Below, one piece after another: positions 25,771-37,561 of a stretch of 64,000 nucleotides of DNA (positions are counted from its first letter, which is position 1; every line of letters begins with the position of its first letter). Position numbers and translations under genes: made by a program. The notes under the pieces were generated by a model that was not told where the DNA came from, did no database searches, and saw only the letters and a program-made list of their open reading frames with translations. Source of the stretch: Oryza sativa Japonica Group (Eukaryota; Streptophyta; Magnoliopsida; Poales; Poaceae); the NCBI RefSeq assembly GCF_034140825.1, contig NC_089035.1, positions 43,206,001-43,270,000 on the forward strand, given 5' to 3'.

Positions 25771-28700
25771 ATGTCGTCGTCGGCGGCGCCGGCGAGGAAA
25801 GAGAATGGCACCGTCGCCGCCCCCGCCGCCTCATCCGCCGCCGCCAGCAACACGTTCCACGTGCTCAACTCCGGCAGCGCCGCCGCCGCCGTCGCAGCCG
25901 GACGTGCGTATGTTCAGTCGCCGCGAGCGACGGCGCTGCGGTCGCCGCAGGTGCGAGCCATCACCAACTACGGCATGTTCCCGACCACCGGCGCTTCGGC
26001 GGCGAGGACGGCCATGGCGGGGCGAACGATCAATGGTGGCGCGTCGATGCTGACGACGACGACGACGACGACGACGCCACCGCACCTGATCCAGCAGCTC
26101 ATGGTGTTGGCTGGCTGGACCACCCGGAGTCCGTGGCTCCAGAACCACGCGTCCATGTCGCCGCGGGGCTCGCCGTCGTCGTTCTCCTCCGGGAGATTCT
26201 CCGACCCCCGTGGGATGCCGTCGACGTTCGCTTACCGAACACCCGGAGCTAGTAGCGGCCGCGTTATCGACAACGGCGCCGTCGCCGGCCGTGGCAAGCA
26301 GATGGCCGGAACTAGCCGCTCACTTGAGATTATCGCCGTTGATACCGGCGCCGGAAGCAGCAAGAACGCGTCGCCGGCCGGCGGCCATGCAAATGCCGGC
26401 GTGGTGGTGAAACGTTTGGCCCCTGTGCTCGCGATGCCGAGTGCCGGAGCCGCCGGCAAAGGGAAGGAGGAGGCGGCGGCGGCGGCGGCGGCTCCGTCGC
26501 CAAATGGCCGCGGCCGTAAGCGCGCGCCGCCCAAGGTGAGCAATGATCCGGCGGCGGGATCCGACAAGAAGCCGAGGAAGAGGGCCAAGAAGGCGGCGGC
26601 CGCTGGCAGCAAGGTGACCGTCCCGGCTGACGTGATCATCGTCGACGACGACGTCAACCAGCCGAGCTCGAACACCGACGCGCAAAGCAACGCCGACGAC
26701 GATCTGAAGAAGGCGGCCGTCGCTTCCCCTGCGGCGACGCGGAGCAAGACCAGATCAAAGTGCAAGACCAGCAGCAACAGCGCCGCCGCCTCGCCGAGCG
26801 CCAGGTCCAGCGCCATCGCCGCCAGGAAGAAGAACAACGCCACAGCGACCGGCACGACGGCGACACCACCACCACCGGAGGCGAAGAAGCACACCGTGCT
26901 GACCTGGCTGATAGACACCGGCTTCCTCAAGGACAAAGCGAAGGTGTTCTACGTGCCGGGCGACGCCGGCGCCGCCGAGAAGGTCATCTCCGGCATGGTC
27001 ACCAAGACGGGAATCCGCTGCCGCTGCTGCAACACCGTCGTCCCCGTGGCTGTGTTCGAAACCCACGCCAGGTGCGAGCGGCCAGGGCAGCCATGGGAGA
27101 AGCTGCTGCTCATGTCCGGGAAGCCGCTGTCGAAGTGCATGCAGGAGGCGTGGGCGCAGGAGCGGGTGACCGCCATGCGCGCCCGGGAGAAGGCCATGGC
27201 GTCGCTGGAGCAGGAGAAGGAGAAGAGCTCGCAGGCCAAGAGGAAGCTCGCGAAGACGAAGAAGATGCAGCTCCTCGACGGCGTCGTCGTCGTCTCCACC
27301 TCTTCTCCTCGTCATCAGGTGAAGAAGAACGGCGGCGGCAAGGATTGCAGCGACGACGCCTGCGGCGTCTGCGCCGACGGCGGCCAGCTGCTCTGCTGCG
27401 ACACCTGCCCCTCCACCTTCCATCCAGATTGCCTCGCCATCCAGGTCACAAGACTGAATAATTTTCAGACAGAAACTGTGATTGATTTTGTAGCATGTTC
27501 AGTTCATGATCAAATCCTGGTTACTGTTTTACATTTTTCAGTTCATGGTCAAGATTATCTTGGTTACTGTTTTACTTTTTTCGGTTCATGTCCAGTTCAT
27601 GATTAAATCTTGGTTACTGTTTTACAATTTTCAGTTCATGGTCAAATCCTGGTTACTATTTTACATTTTTCAGTTCATGGTCAAACCTTGGTTACTATTT
27701 TACATTTTTTGGTTCATGTCCAGTTCATGATCAAATCTTGGTTACTGTTTGACAGACAGCAACTGACAACAATTTACGGCCAGCAACCGTGGTTTTTGCG
27801 GCATTTTGAATTCATGATGAAATCTTGGTTGGGTGTTTTGTTTGCTTGATTTCAGGCTCCAGACGGCTCCTGGAGCTGCCATTTCTGCCGGTGCGTGCTC
27901 TGCATGTCACATGATGTTCAGGGTTTATCAACATGCCAACAGTGTACACGAAAATGTAATTAATCTCATTGTACATGTCCCTTCATTTTAGCATCTGATC
28001 AACCTTGTGTTTCCGAATAGTAACTGATGAGCTTCACTGGAAACACATTAATCTGCAGATCATCAGTACTGCCGTCCTTTGCAAAGCCCTGGGTTCGAGA
28101 TCGGCGCATACTGCAGCGAAACCTGCAAAAAGGTGAAAATTAGTTATTGATATTTTTTTCCCATAGCATATGCTAGCTCAGCAATAGTCCAACACTAACC
28201 GGTTTTCCTTAAAATTAGTGCGGAGTACTGTATTTGCTACGCAACTATTGTGTTTATTTATGGAGACACAACTGTATTTCTAATATGGTTGTAGAAGTGT
28301 GCCCTAATCTAAAGAAAATTAATCTACACCACTATAATTTAGACCTCCGATGATCGGGAGGTGTAGTTTTTTTTCTATATAATTAATGTCGTAATTTTCT
28401 AATAGATGCAATGGTCCTTTTAGTACTGTTTTCAAAATATAAATGTCTGATAGATAGACTCCAAATTCTGTACATTATGCGGTACAAATACAGAGCTTCT
28501 GAAATTCTGCTTTATTAATGGAGCACATCTCAGTTATGCTTGTTCTGAATCCGTTTTTCAGATGTCCTCTCATCTATCAGATATGATAGGAGTCATGAAC
28601 CATACTGAAGATGGCTTTTCTTGGGCCCTCCTGAAGATTCAGAAGGATGAGCTAGTCACTTCTGAGGACATGCCTGTCATTCTTGAGAGCAATGTGAAGC

Positions 28701-30074
28701 TTGCAGTAGCTCTGGGTGTACTCAATGAATGCTTTAATCCTGTGCAAGATCGAAGGACTAAGATCGATATGCTCCACCAAGCTGTCTACAGTCTAGGGTA
28801 TGTGCTGCTAGGCATCAAATTGCTAATTCAACTGCTTCAATGTTTCATCCTAAAATATGCAAACCCTGATATGTACGTGTCATATATTTAGTAATTTTGT
28901 ATGGTTTAGCACTGAACATCAGTTATATGTTTCTCTGGCAAAATATATGTAAGAGCAAGAAGATAACTTCAGAAACATATGAGATAGATTTGTACATTGT
29001 CACACAACTTTCATTTGTACTCGAACAGATCAGAGTTCAAACGAGTAAACTATGAGGGATTCTACACCATGGTTCTTGAGAAGGATGGAGAAATCATTTC
29101 AGTAGCCTTGCTGAGGTTTGGATCCATTCTCTCTTCAGTTTTTTTTCTCTTAGCGATAGTTCATGTCTTATATTTATTTTCTGATTACTTTGCTCTAGCT
29201 TACTTCAGTCAGTATCAGTGTCTTTCACTTTTGACACTTTACTGTTAGCGTCAGTGCTGCTGTTTTTCATAGTTTAGGATTTCTACATGGCAAGAGAATA
29301 ACCAGTATAGTTGCAATTATAAAGTTCAGAATTTGTGATACTCGAATGCCTTGGTAAAAATGCCTTTTTGTACCTTTTTCAGCTACTACTATCAAACCAA
29401 TGTCCTGCCCTGTTTTTCTGTTACAGGTTCCATGGCAGGAAACTGGCTGAGATGCCTTTCGCAGGCACGCTGCCAGCTTACCAGAAACAAGGAATGATGC
29501 GTCGCCTTGTCAAGGCTGTTGAAAAGGTGCATAACCTACTGAATCACCAATCCTCCATCCATTTATCATTCATTCAGTTAATTTTTCACTGCAAAGAGAT
29601 TCAGCAATTGTTGGTGCCGCTTGTCAGACTCATACTGTACATTGAATTTGATAGGTGTTGGCGTCGTTGCAAGTGGAAAATCTAGTGATCCCGGCCGTCG
29701 CTGATCTAGTGGAAACCTGGAAGAGATCCTTCTCCTTCAGGCCAATGCAGGCAGAGGTCAGGGACGAAGCCAAGAAGCTGAGCTTGGTCGCCATCACCGG
29801 GACGACGCTGCTGCAGAAACCCATCTCTGCTCATCAGCAGCAACCAGTTCCATCCCGGAAAGGTAGCAGCAGCAGCAGAAGCAAGCGCGCGTCTGCTCCG
29901 GCGACGGTCACCGGCAGCAGCAAGGAAGAGGAGGAGCAGATGACGACGACGGCGGCTCGCCTGACCGACGACGAGCTGGCATTCCTGGAGATGGCACCCT
30001 TGTGCAGCTTCACCGACCTGTTGGCCGGAGGCGTCTACCCGACGGGTCTCCAGCTTCTCCGCGGCATGAAGTGA
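25771..30074 (+). CDS. IDM1-like nuclear protein: Tify-like/TDM region, PHD finger and GNAT domain
   Basis: Exons 25771-27444, 27856-27955, 28059-28132, 28562-28797, 29029-29115, 29427-29526, 29655-30074 give 896 residues. The first ATG is at 25771 (MSSSAAPARKENG). Residues 1-370 are low-complexity Ala/Ser/Lys-rich, with basic clusters (KKPRKRAKK). Next comes the family's conserved block KHTVLTWLIDTGFLKD ... VTKTGIRCRCCNTVVPVAVF. The PHD finger is CGVCADGGQLLCCDTCPSTF ... CHFCRCVLC (about 530-575). The last third is the GNAT fold, with NYEGFYTMVLEKDGEIISVA, FAGTLPAYQKQGMMRRL (acetyl-CoA loop; the usual R-x-x-G-x becomes Q-K-Q-G-M) and NLVIPAVADLVETW. Arabidopsis IDM1 acetylates H3K18/K23 to guide active DNA demethylation; grasses have many relatives and this one's role is inferred only. 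Catalytic competence is uncertain because of the altered loop. Confidence 0.9.
27497..27752. repeat. Intronic minisatellite, about 40-60 bp unit
   Basis: Intron 1 of the PHD/GNAT gene consists largely of six copies of a unit CAGTTCATGRTCAAATCYTG + GTTACTRTTTTACATTTTT, with an inserted GGTTCATGTC in two of them. The array happens to lack stops in the exon's frame, so unspliced RNA would add about 54 residues (VHGQDYLGYCFTF-like) before ending. Confidence 0.88.
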
Positions 30075-31849
30075 TCGACGAGATGCAGCTCTGCCTGCAA
30101 CTCATTCGTTTCTAAAGAACATTTTAGTACTACGGAGTAATATCTATGACTGAATTCGTTTAATTTCCTACTTAAAAGTGCGACTAATTTCAGTCAGGTG
30201 TGCGTATGCATAGTTGAGAGTCGAGACTAAAATTTGGTGTTCTTGTCCTGGGTCACAAGCAGCAAGTGTCAGTGTGTCATTGTCAATGGAGTTGATGAGA
30301 TGATGATTATTCATCAGCATGGTACAGACATAGTACAGGTTACCGAACAATGTTAGGTTAGGTAGCTGTGATTTCTAGCTAGCTAGAGCACTCTCAAGGC
30401 ATAACTTACTTAGTGATATACTCCATTTGTAGTAGTTCTACATTTTTGCACACAGACCAAACACCCACCTAATATTAATGTATACTCCAGTATTTCCTGG
30501 TGACTCATGGAGGAGACAGCGATAGATCACTGCGTAGCTTTCATCTAAGCGCCCATCTGCAAAAGATCTAGTGGAACAATTTATTTGGCGTATACTGGGG
30601 AGTAGATTGCAATTGGAACCTTTTTAATTACTAATTACCTCGGTCCTCGGATACATGCAACAGGCAACAGAAATAGAGGGGCTTAATTTTCTGGTCAAGA
30701 GATCACAGAGCAGAGAAGAAAAAGGTCCAACATTGACTAGTGTTTGGTGCATGCGCATGGAGGGGGATGAAAATGTGCGATGGAAATTTCGGATCGACAT
30801 AACACTGTTACCCTTTTTGTTATATAAATTTTATTTTTTTTCTAATTTCTTTTTCAGCAATTAATGTTGACATTGAATAATTTAAATGATAAATATGGTT
30901 AATTACGGTCGATCGAGCGTCGTTTCCGAAGAGATGTTACCGATTCCGACCATTTTCACCCCTTAATTCCTTGTAGATCTCCCCTCATCTACTATTTTTT
31001 AAATTAAATTCAATACAAATGATCGTGAAAAGTTCTTTAAAAAAAATGACAATGTAGATTTCAGTAACATTTACCACTCCAACAACACTTATCTTCGACT
31101 CCAAACTTTAATTTCCTCCATTTTCGTTAGCACGTTTTTTAAACCGTTAAATGTTTTTTACGAACTTTTCTATGTAGAAGTTGTTTTAAAAATTAAATAA
31201 ATTATTTTTTAAGTTTATAATAATTAATGCTTAATTAATTATTGAGCATGTGCTCAATCAACCTTCTCGTTTCGCGTGCGCTGGAAATCTCCGCGATGTA
31301 AGAAAACGGACGCCGGCCTAGGTTCAGACTCGCTCAGTATATCAAACAGACAAATCCACGCACGTATATATTGCAGCAATGCTATTCATAACTCATAAGT
31401 TGGATTTTATCTTTTTCTATTATTTGTGGATGTTATTTTGCGAAGTTGTATATTTATGTTTTATATATGAATTTTCAACTTTTTTTAAGATTTTCTCATG
31501 ATAATTTGAATAATGTTTGAACAAAGAGATTAAATTTGTCTCCAACATGCGCACCTATGCAACTCCATCAACTGGTGCAAGCTGGCTAGCATACGAGATT
31601 AGATCTTAATCACCATCCTGCTCGTGCATTAAGTAGTAACAACTACACTAAGCACTAGTACTAACTGCACTGTACCTGTGCACCATGCAACCTGGCTAAA
31701 AAAATGTCGTTTTGACATGAGCAAAAAACTAAAAATCAAAGAAGACAACAAAAATCCAAGCCTGCTACTAGCCAACAAGAAAACAAGAAAACGGTCGGGT
31801 AATCATGTCGCGGTGGACCGTGGACGAACACCAGCTGCTAGCTTCACCT
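30075..31849. other. Intergenic DNA without a supported gene
   Basis: AT-rich and featureless to the eye apart from low-complexity runs. The phrase TTCGTTAGCACGTTTTTTAAACCGTTAAATG at 31125-31155 is a stretch I associate with common rice repeats; it is unclassified. TATTAATATATATGC-like tracts at 31360-31480 are noncoding. Confidence 0.4.
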
Positions 31850-32401
31850 TCACACGGTGGCTTCCGGCGAGTGGCCGCCGCCGCCGAGCCGGGGCGGGGA
31901 GGCCGGCGGCGTGTAGAACGGCGTCTCGGGCTCCGGCTCCTCCTCGCCCTCGCTGCCGGCGCCGGACTCCTCGTCGATGGTGTAGAGCGCGCGCGAGGCG
32001 GCGGCGGTGGCTGGCCCGAACCACCGATCCCTCCACGTGTTCACCTCCTCCTCGTCGGGCCCCGCCGCCTGCTCCCCTTCCTCCCCCTGCGTGGCGGCGG
32101 CGGCGGAGTCGGCCGGCTCCACGCGGGTGAGGCGGCGGCGGGAGCAGAACAGGAGGCGGAGCAGCGCTCGCCGGAGCGCGCTGCCGCCGCCGCGGCGCCG
32201 GGCCGGCGCCGGCTTCTTCGGGCTCTGGACCGTGAGCTCGGCGTCGGAGGCGACGACGACGGCTGGTTGCTGCCTGTTTGCTGCCGCTGATCGGCGGCGG
32301 CAGCGCCAGAGCAGGAGGAGCGACGCCGCGAGGATGCCGGCGGCGAGGGCGGCGAGCGCCGCCGCGACGACGACGAGCTCGACGACAGCCTGGCGTCTCA
32401 T
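31850..32401 (-). CDS. Small single-pass membrane protein of unknown function
   Basis: Single exon, 183 residues. Residues about 6-32 (VVELVVVAAALAALAAGILA and beyond) form one membrane segment, followed directly by Arg-rich WRCRRR, so the bulk should face the cytosol. The rest is low-complexity with two conserved-looking stretches: TWRDRWFGPATAAASRALYT + IDEE and ETPFYTPPASP. The TPPASP-type tail recurs in plant proteins annotated only as uncharacterised membrane proteins. Very high GC, as in neighbouring 5' exons. No close relative or function can be named. Confidence 0.75.
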   Translation of the reverse strand: MRRQAVVELVVVAAALAALAAGILAASLLLLWRCRRRSAAANRQQPAVVVASDAELTVQSPKKPAPARRRGGGSALRRALLRLLFCSRRRLTRVEPADSAAAATQGEEGEQAAGPDEEEVNTWRDRWFGPATAAASRALYTIDEESGAGSEGEEEPEPETPFYTPPASPPRLGGGGHSPEATV

Positions 32402-34050
32402 TGTCAGCGGCTAACTAATCACTCTCGCTAAATCACTCTGCTCGAAGCTCGATCGATCGAGACGATGAAGTGAAATGTGTTTTTGGATATATGGCCAACG
32501 AGATGACTCCCTGTGAGCAAAGAGAATTTATGTCTCTTCTTTTTTGATTTTTTGATGTCTTTAACGTTGGCTTCTTTAACTTTAAGTCGAATATTTCCCG
32601 GCGATGGTTAGTGGGAGAGAAAGGAGGAGGGGTACTTTTGGGATTTCGACTTTGCGTTATCAGAGTGGGGCCCAGTTGCCAGCGACTCATATCCAGAATC
32701 CGGCTGAAAAAGATCAGAGGATATGTGTTGTGTTTGTTTAGCTTGATTGATGTGGTGTTTTGCCAACTCATCGCCTGCATGGCATGAAATTGAAGGGCAC
32801 GACGAACTGGTCGCTAAATAACGTGCATTTCGGTGTCCATATGAAAAACATCTCTATTCATGGCAGTTGATTGCTGCTGCTGCAGACTCGGTCAGTACGT
32901 ACAGTATGCAGTAGCCAGGAGGTCAGGGAACTAGTAGTATTTCCTAAAAAAATATAAAGCTAATGCTAAACAGTACTACATCATTTTTAAATTGGATGAC
33001 ACCGTTAACTTTTTTTTTAACGTTTGATCATTCGTCTTAATTAAAGATTTAGTATAAATGTGTATAAATATAAGTCAAGGTTATATTTTATTTGATGATA
33101 AAAACAAGTCACAATAAAATAAATAATATTTATATTTTTTTCTAAATGAAACAAATGGTTAAATATTATGAAAAAATTAACAGCGTTATACATCTTGAAA
33201 TAGAGGGAGTATTTTTTCCCCCAAAATAACTTCGTTTTTAGTCTTATACGTGCAAAACAAGAAAGATTAAAGTGTTGTTAAAAAAACAGGAGTAGTATTA
33301 ACGGTAAATAGATTAGGGCTGATTAGGCATATTGAAGGAATCAAGCTGATTGATTTGTGAACTGAGGTTAGACAGGAAGATAGAAATGAAATTAATCTGT
33401 GTATCGATCATTGCAGAAGGAACGACACCACACTGCACACAACACTTTAGCTCTTTAGTTTGTGATCTTTTACTACTACGACTACGACCTCTTTAGGCTT
33501 TAGCGAAAATTAATTTACAGCGCAAGCAAAGTAAAAGCAAGTGCCTTTAACTCGGATCTCGTGGACGCAGTCGTCGGTGCCGACGCATTCACCTACACGG
33601 CAAATTCTATTCAGGTGCAGCATTGCAGCCTACGGCTTCTCTGAAAGAAACAATGCAGAGACTTCACTTGCAGGGTGTAGCACAGTGGTAGCACAGTGTT
33701 CCCCTGCCACAATTTTTCTTGCACTAATTTGCGCTACATACAACGTAGTACTACATTCATTATTGTAAAGCAAACATTGTACTGTAGTAGATACAAATGA
33801 TATTACATAATAGTGATATGAGGCAAAAAAACGTCATACTCATCTGGAGTACAATCTTTAATTTACAGTCCACCTAAAATGTACTCCCTCCGTGTTATTT
33901 GTATGACGTTGATTCGTTTAAAATTAAACAAACCAACTTTATATATTTAGGAAAGGAGGTAGTACTAGTGAATAGAGAATAAACTATATTAAACATATTT
34001 TTATACGGGTAGCGAGATTGTCCACTTGTAGGGCTGTCGGAGGCGATGGC
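32402..34050. other. Intergenic DNA with one MITE
   Basis: Besides the MITE at 32974-33211 there is no supported gene. A half MITE end (TACTCCCTCCGTGTTATTTG at about 33882) and its partner AGGAAAGGAGGTAGTACT at about 33950 form a very short inverted element. On the minus strand 33624-33514 encodes a 37-residue Cys-rich peptide, treated under findings. Confidence 0.5.
32974..33211. mobile_element. Stowaway-like MITE
   Basis: TACTACATCATTTTTAAATT at the left is the worn inverted copy of TTGAAATAGAGGGAGTA at the right. The inner pair GACACCGTTAACTTTTT / AAAAAATTAACAGCGTTATA is also inverted. It belongs to the same family as the better-preserved copy at 44606-44839. Confidence 0.75.
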
Positions 34051-36617
34051 CTATGGGTCCTTGCCGCAGCCCATGAGAGCGTGAGTGAGCAGCATGGCGC
34101 CGCGGCGGGTCGCCTCCGCCAGCCGGCCGACCACCGGGAAGCTCACCGTGTCCCTGTTCTTGAGAGGCTTCTTGTCCCACCAGTCTTGGTGCTTCACAAC
34201 CTTGCCGTCCTCGACGTCGAGCGTGATGAGCGACGCCAGGTCGATGGCCCTGCCCAGGAACTTGTAGTGCTGCTTGTTGTCGATCAGTATCTGAAACAGA
34301 TCGATTGATTGTTAATTCCTCTGTTAGTGATCAGCATGATAGTCAAACACTGTCGATGAAGTTTGGGTTGATTAGTTACCTCGACTTTTCCGGGCGCGGT
34401 TTCGTTTTCTGTAATTGTGTACTCCACGATTTTGGATTCACCGAATAACTGATGAATCATACAGGCATAGTATATTACAGAGAATTCAGTTTGAAATAAG
34501 TTTTGGTTGTGTGGAGGTGGAACATGACAGATATGATGTTACCTTGGGGAGTGTGTAGAAGGCCGATTTGATCTGCTTAACCCTGGAATGAAAGAAAGAA
34601 TGAAAGAGAAGAAGGGATATTTTTTTTTTCGGGAATACGTAAGAAGCGCATCTTTGTATTAAGAGGAGTAAAAGTCTGTACAGGTTAAAGGGAAAACACA
34701 GCAGGAGACGGGATTATAGGAAGTCACCCAAGAACATTAAACCCTAATCTCGCGATACAATGTTGCGACCTGAGCGCTCTAAAGGCGTGGCCGGTATGGC
34801 AGTATTGGCGAGCCGCCACAGCGCTGCCTCTTCCGCCATTGCCCTTGCCACTTCTGTCCAGCTTCTGTGCTTCTGGTTGAACACCCTGTTATTTCGCTCC
34901 TTCCAGATAGTCCATGTTGCGAGAGTAGCAATGGTATTGAAACCTCGCCGTTGAGAGCTCGGTAAGGTTTCCCTCTTGTCACATAACTAGGAGTGGAATG
35001 AGGTTTCATTGATGGGCAAGCATTCCGAGTAGGGCTGTCAAAAAAGCTCGAGACTCGCGAGCAGCTCAAGCTTGGCTCGTCCTAGGCTCGATTCGAGCTC
35101 GACTCGAGCTCCAAACGAGCCGAACTCGAGCTTGAGTAAAAGCTCGCGAGCTTTACCGAACCGAGGTTGAGCTTCTACCGAGCCTAACCGAGCTTGGCTG
35201 TGTACAGTCTATATTGCATGTTCACCTTATTAATATAATAAACTAATAGATAAATATATATATTTGTATCTATTTACACAATAAATTAGCATGTGTTAGC
35301 ACAATATATTTATTTTAATCATTTTCTACTCTTTTATTAGTGTGATTAACTAGAAAATAATTAGACTTATCAAGAGATTATTATTAAAATATATATTATA
35401 CTACTTATGGCCGAGCTCGGCACCGAGCTCGAGCTCGAGCTCGAGCTCGAACGAGCTCGAACCGAGCTTGCCTAAAAGCTCGAAGGTGCAATAGGCTCGG
35501 CTCGAGCTTGTGTCGAGCTCGAGCTTAGGCAGACGAGCTCGCTCGAGCTAGGCTCGTTGACAGCCCTAATTCCGAGCAACCGATTGCCGAGAGCAGTAGC
35601 CACCAGAGCTGTCTTGATTCTGGGCATGCGACCAAAATGTGGTTGATGCTTTCCTCGTACTGATCGCATAGGACACACATGCTGGGATGGGGCAAGCCCC
35701 TGATGCTTAACCTGTCCGCCGTCCAGCAGCGGTTGAGTGCGACCAGCCAGCTGAAGTAACGGCAGCGTGGCGGCGCCAGCGATTTCCAGATCGGCGTGGA
35801 TTGGAACGGGATTCGACCGAGGAACAATGCTTGGTAGGCGGAGCGGGAGGAGTACATGCTTGAACTTTCCCATTTCCAAATAAATTGGTCCTGGCGATCC
35901 GAGAGCTCTATCTCCCGCAACAACGACCAGAGATTGAGATACTCTACGATGGCCTGCAATCCGAGGGCTCCTCATATATCGCGGATCCAAGCTCTGTTGA
36001 GTAGCCCCTCTGCTACCGTCCTTCGTCGTCGGGTTCGCTTGGGTACTCGATCATAGAGTGCCGGTGCTAGTGAGCAGATGCAGGAACCATCTAGCCACCG
36101 GTCTTCCCAGAAGAGCGTAGTCGTGCCATCACCAATCTGTCAAGTCATGGATGCAGCCACGAAACACTGTTCTTTCGGAGAACAGGGGATGGAAAGGCCT
36201 TGCCAAAGAAGAAGAGATATGATGGATCGATGGTGAGGAAACAAACGTAGACGTACCCATGAGCTCGCATAAGCGGGTCCTCGAATGTGGCATGCGCCGC
36301 GTAAATCTCGAAGTCCCGAGCCGTCGCGCACGATCCGTATCTGCAACATATGCGTGCAACTTTTTTTTTTTTCTGTCTTGTTTCGTCACCGAATCAACAA
36401 CACAGAGCTAAGCAGAGAACAGGTGAACGTACATGTTGAGGAGATGCGGCATGATGTGCCGGGAGACGGGCGAGGCTGCCTTCTCCTCTTCCATGGCTCC
36501 TCCTGCAGTCGTCGTGGTGGAGAAGAAGGAGAACCAGAGCCCGTCGACGGCGGCGGCAGCAGTCGCGCGGCGGAGATTGAGCATGCAGGCCAGGATCGGA
36601 TCGAGCGGCGGTGGCAT
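34051..36617 (-). CDS. NTF2/SnoaL-like fold protein
   Basis: Exons 36617-36433, 36340-36257, 34582-34543, 34448-34380, 34290-34051 give 205 residues. The farthest upstream ATG in frame is used (MPPPLDPILACMLNL); starting at MEEEKAASP would also keep the fold. The core reads YGSCATARDFEIYAAHATFE, then DPLMRAHGVKQIKSAFYTLP, LFGESKIVEYTITENE, ILIDNKQHYKFLGRAIDLAS and LKNRDTVSFPVVGRLAEATR, ending MGCGKDP. This matches plant proteins of the NTF2-like/SnoaL-like superfamily (cone-shaped alpha+beta barrel); the ligand or reaction is unknown. Intron 2 (34583-36256, 1.67 kb) is almost entirely a LINE split by a hAT element, yet the splice sites look intact and all exon phases fit. Confidence 0.85.
34621..36204 (-). 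mobile_element. 5'-truncated LINE (non-LTR retrotransposon) in an intron
   Basis: Reading on the minus strand, the body encodes the C-terminal part of LINE ORF2. First comes IGDGTTTLFWEDRWLDG, then the reverse-transcriptase zinc-binding region (FSWLVALNRCWTADRL ... CVLCDQYEESINHILVACPE), then TWTIWKERNNRVFN and a poly(A) tail (T run at 34621-34629 on the plus strand). Flanking repeats AGAGAAGAAGGGATAT (34605-34620) and AAAGAAGAAGAGATAT (36205-36220) differ at two sites and look like the target-site duplication. There are in-frame stops (for example GCGATATATGAGG after WIRDI and TCCTAG near the hAT insertion site), so it is dead. The reverse-transcriptase core itself is missing. Confidence 0.88.
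35030..35568. mobile_element. Non-autonomous hAT element nested in the LINE
   Basis: The inverted ends TAGGGCTGTCAA and TTGACAGCCCTA are flanked by a perfect 8-bp duplication ATTCCGAG (35022-35029 and 35569-35576), the hallmark of hAT transposons. The subterminal parts are dense in GAGCTCGA/AGCTCG repeats in both orientations, around an AT-rich centre of about 200 bp. No transposase is visible. Being inside the LINE, it is younger than the LINE. Confidence 0.92.
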
Positions 36618-37561
36618 TCATTCAAATGGCGAGAAGAGAAGCGTACTAGTCTAGTCTAGTCGCCTACCCTGCCGTGGTTGACTAGTCCAGTTGGCATGCG
36701 CGGCGGAGGAGGGCGCTACGTCGGCGGGACAATCCGGTGGCGAGGACGACGACACCACGACGCTTTTCTTCTTCTTTTTTCCTTTTTTTCTTCTTTTTTT
36801 TTTCGTCTATGGAACACTTACGGCCCAGAGGATTTTTGGTAGGGAAGTACATCAAAGGTCCCTCAACTTGTCATGGAGATACAAAAGGAAAAGGTACACC
36901 GAAGAGAATGCTTGATGGAGATTCTTCGCCGCGCCGAGCAGACGACCAAGACCAAGACTTTCATATGACAGAAACAGCACCCTAGCTTTTCCTGTTACAT
37001 CTCAAATTGTATTTATTTTGTTCGCCTAGCACCTAAGGGAGAGAAGAATGGAAGGAGGAAGTAGAAAGAAAGTCAGTTTCATCAGTACATAATCACAGGT
37101 GTTGCTTGATATATTGTAGGACCAGGTGTGCCATTGTATCCTGTCTACAGAGCAGTATTCTGAATTCCTGATTGTTCATTAATGCCATCATGGTAGATTA
37201 ATTGGTTATATCATCTGAAAGATCCAAATGAGCATAGTGCAGTTAAGTATAGCACCAAGTTCACTGGTTGTTAACAAGACTAGTACTGCTACAAAGCAAA
37301 TACTCCAATGGAGGTAACAAGAGATATTCAATTATCAGGTGCAAACTCATATATCATCTCTAATCATTAAAAGAAAACCGACATGTTCCGTATAAGTTTC
37401 TGACATTTTGCATGCAAAAAGCTATAGTAATTTTACTTTGAACTCTGAAGATACAACGCCATGAAGCTAAACCCAAGCAAATCAAACTGTCTGAGCCGAT
37501 CGAATTACATCAGAATCCACACGCTTTGGTCTCATCACAGATTGCACATGCGCTCTCAGCA
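36618..37561. other. Intergenic DNA with an orphan MULE end
   Basis: No gene. 36690-36830 is a GA/CT-rich leader-like stretch upstream of the NTF2-like gene. 36842-36878 carries GGGAAGTACATCAAAGGTCC + CTCAACTTGTCAT, nearly the outer end of the Pack-MULE family seen at 5043, but no partner end was found nearby, so it is a remnant. Confidence 0.6.

Noticed and set aside
26232-27423. Long minus-strand frames opposite the PHD/GNAT first exon
   Set aside because: High GC leaves few stops; composition is Leu/Ala/Arg-rich without domains.
31805-32414. Plus-strand frames opposite the small membrane protein
   Set aside because: Shadows of a very GC-rich exon. The minus frame has a sensible membrane segment and conserved-looking motifs, the plus frames do not.
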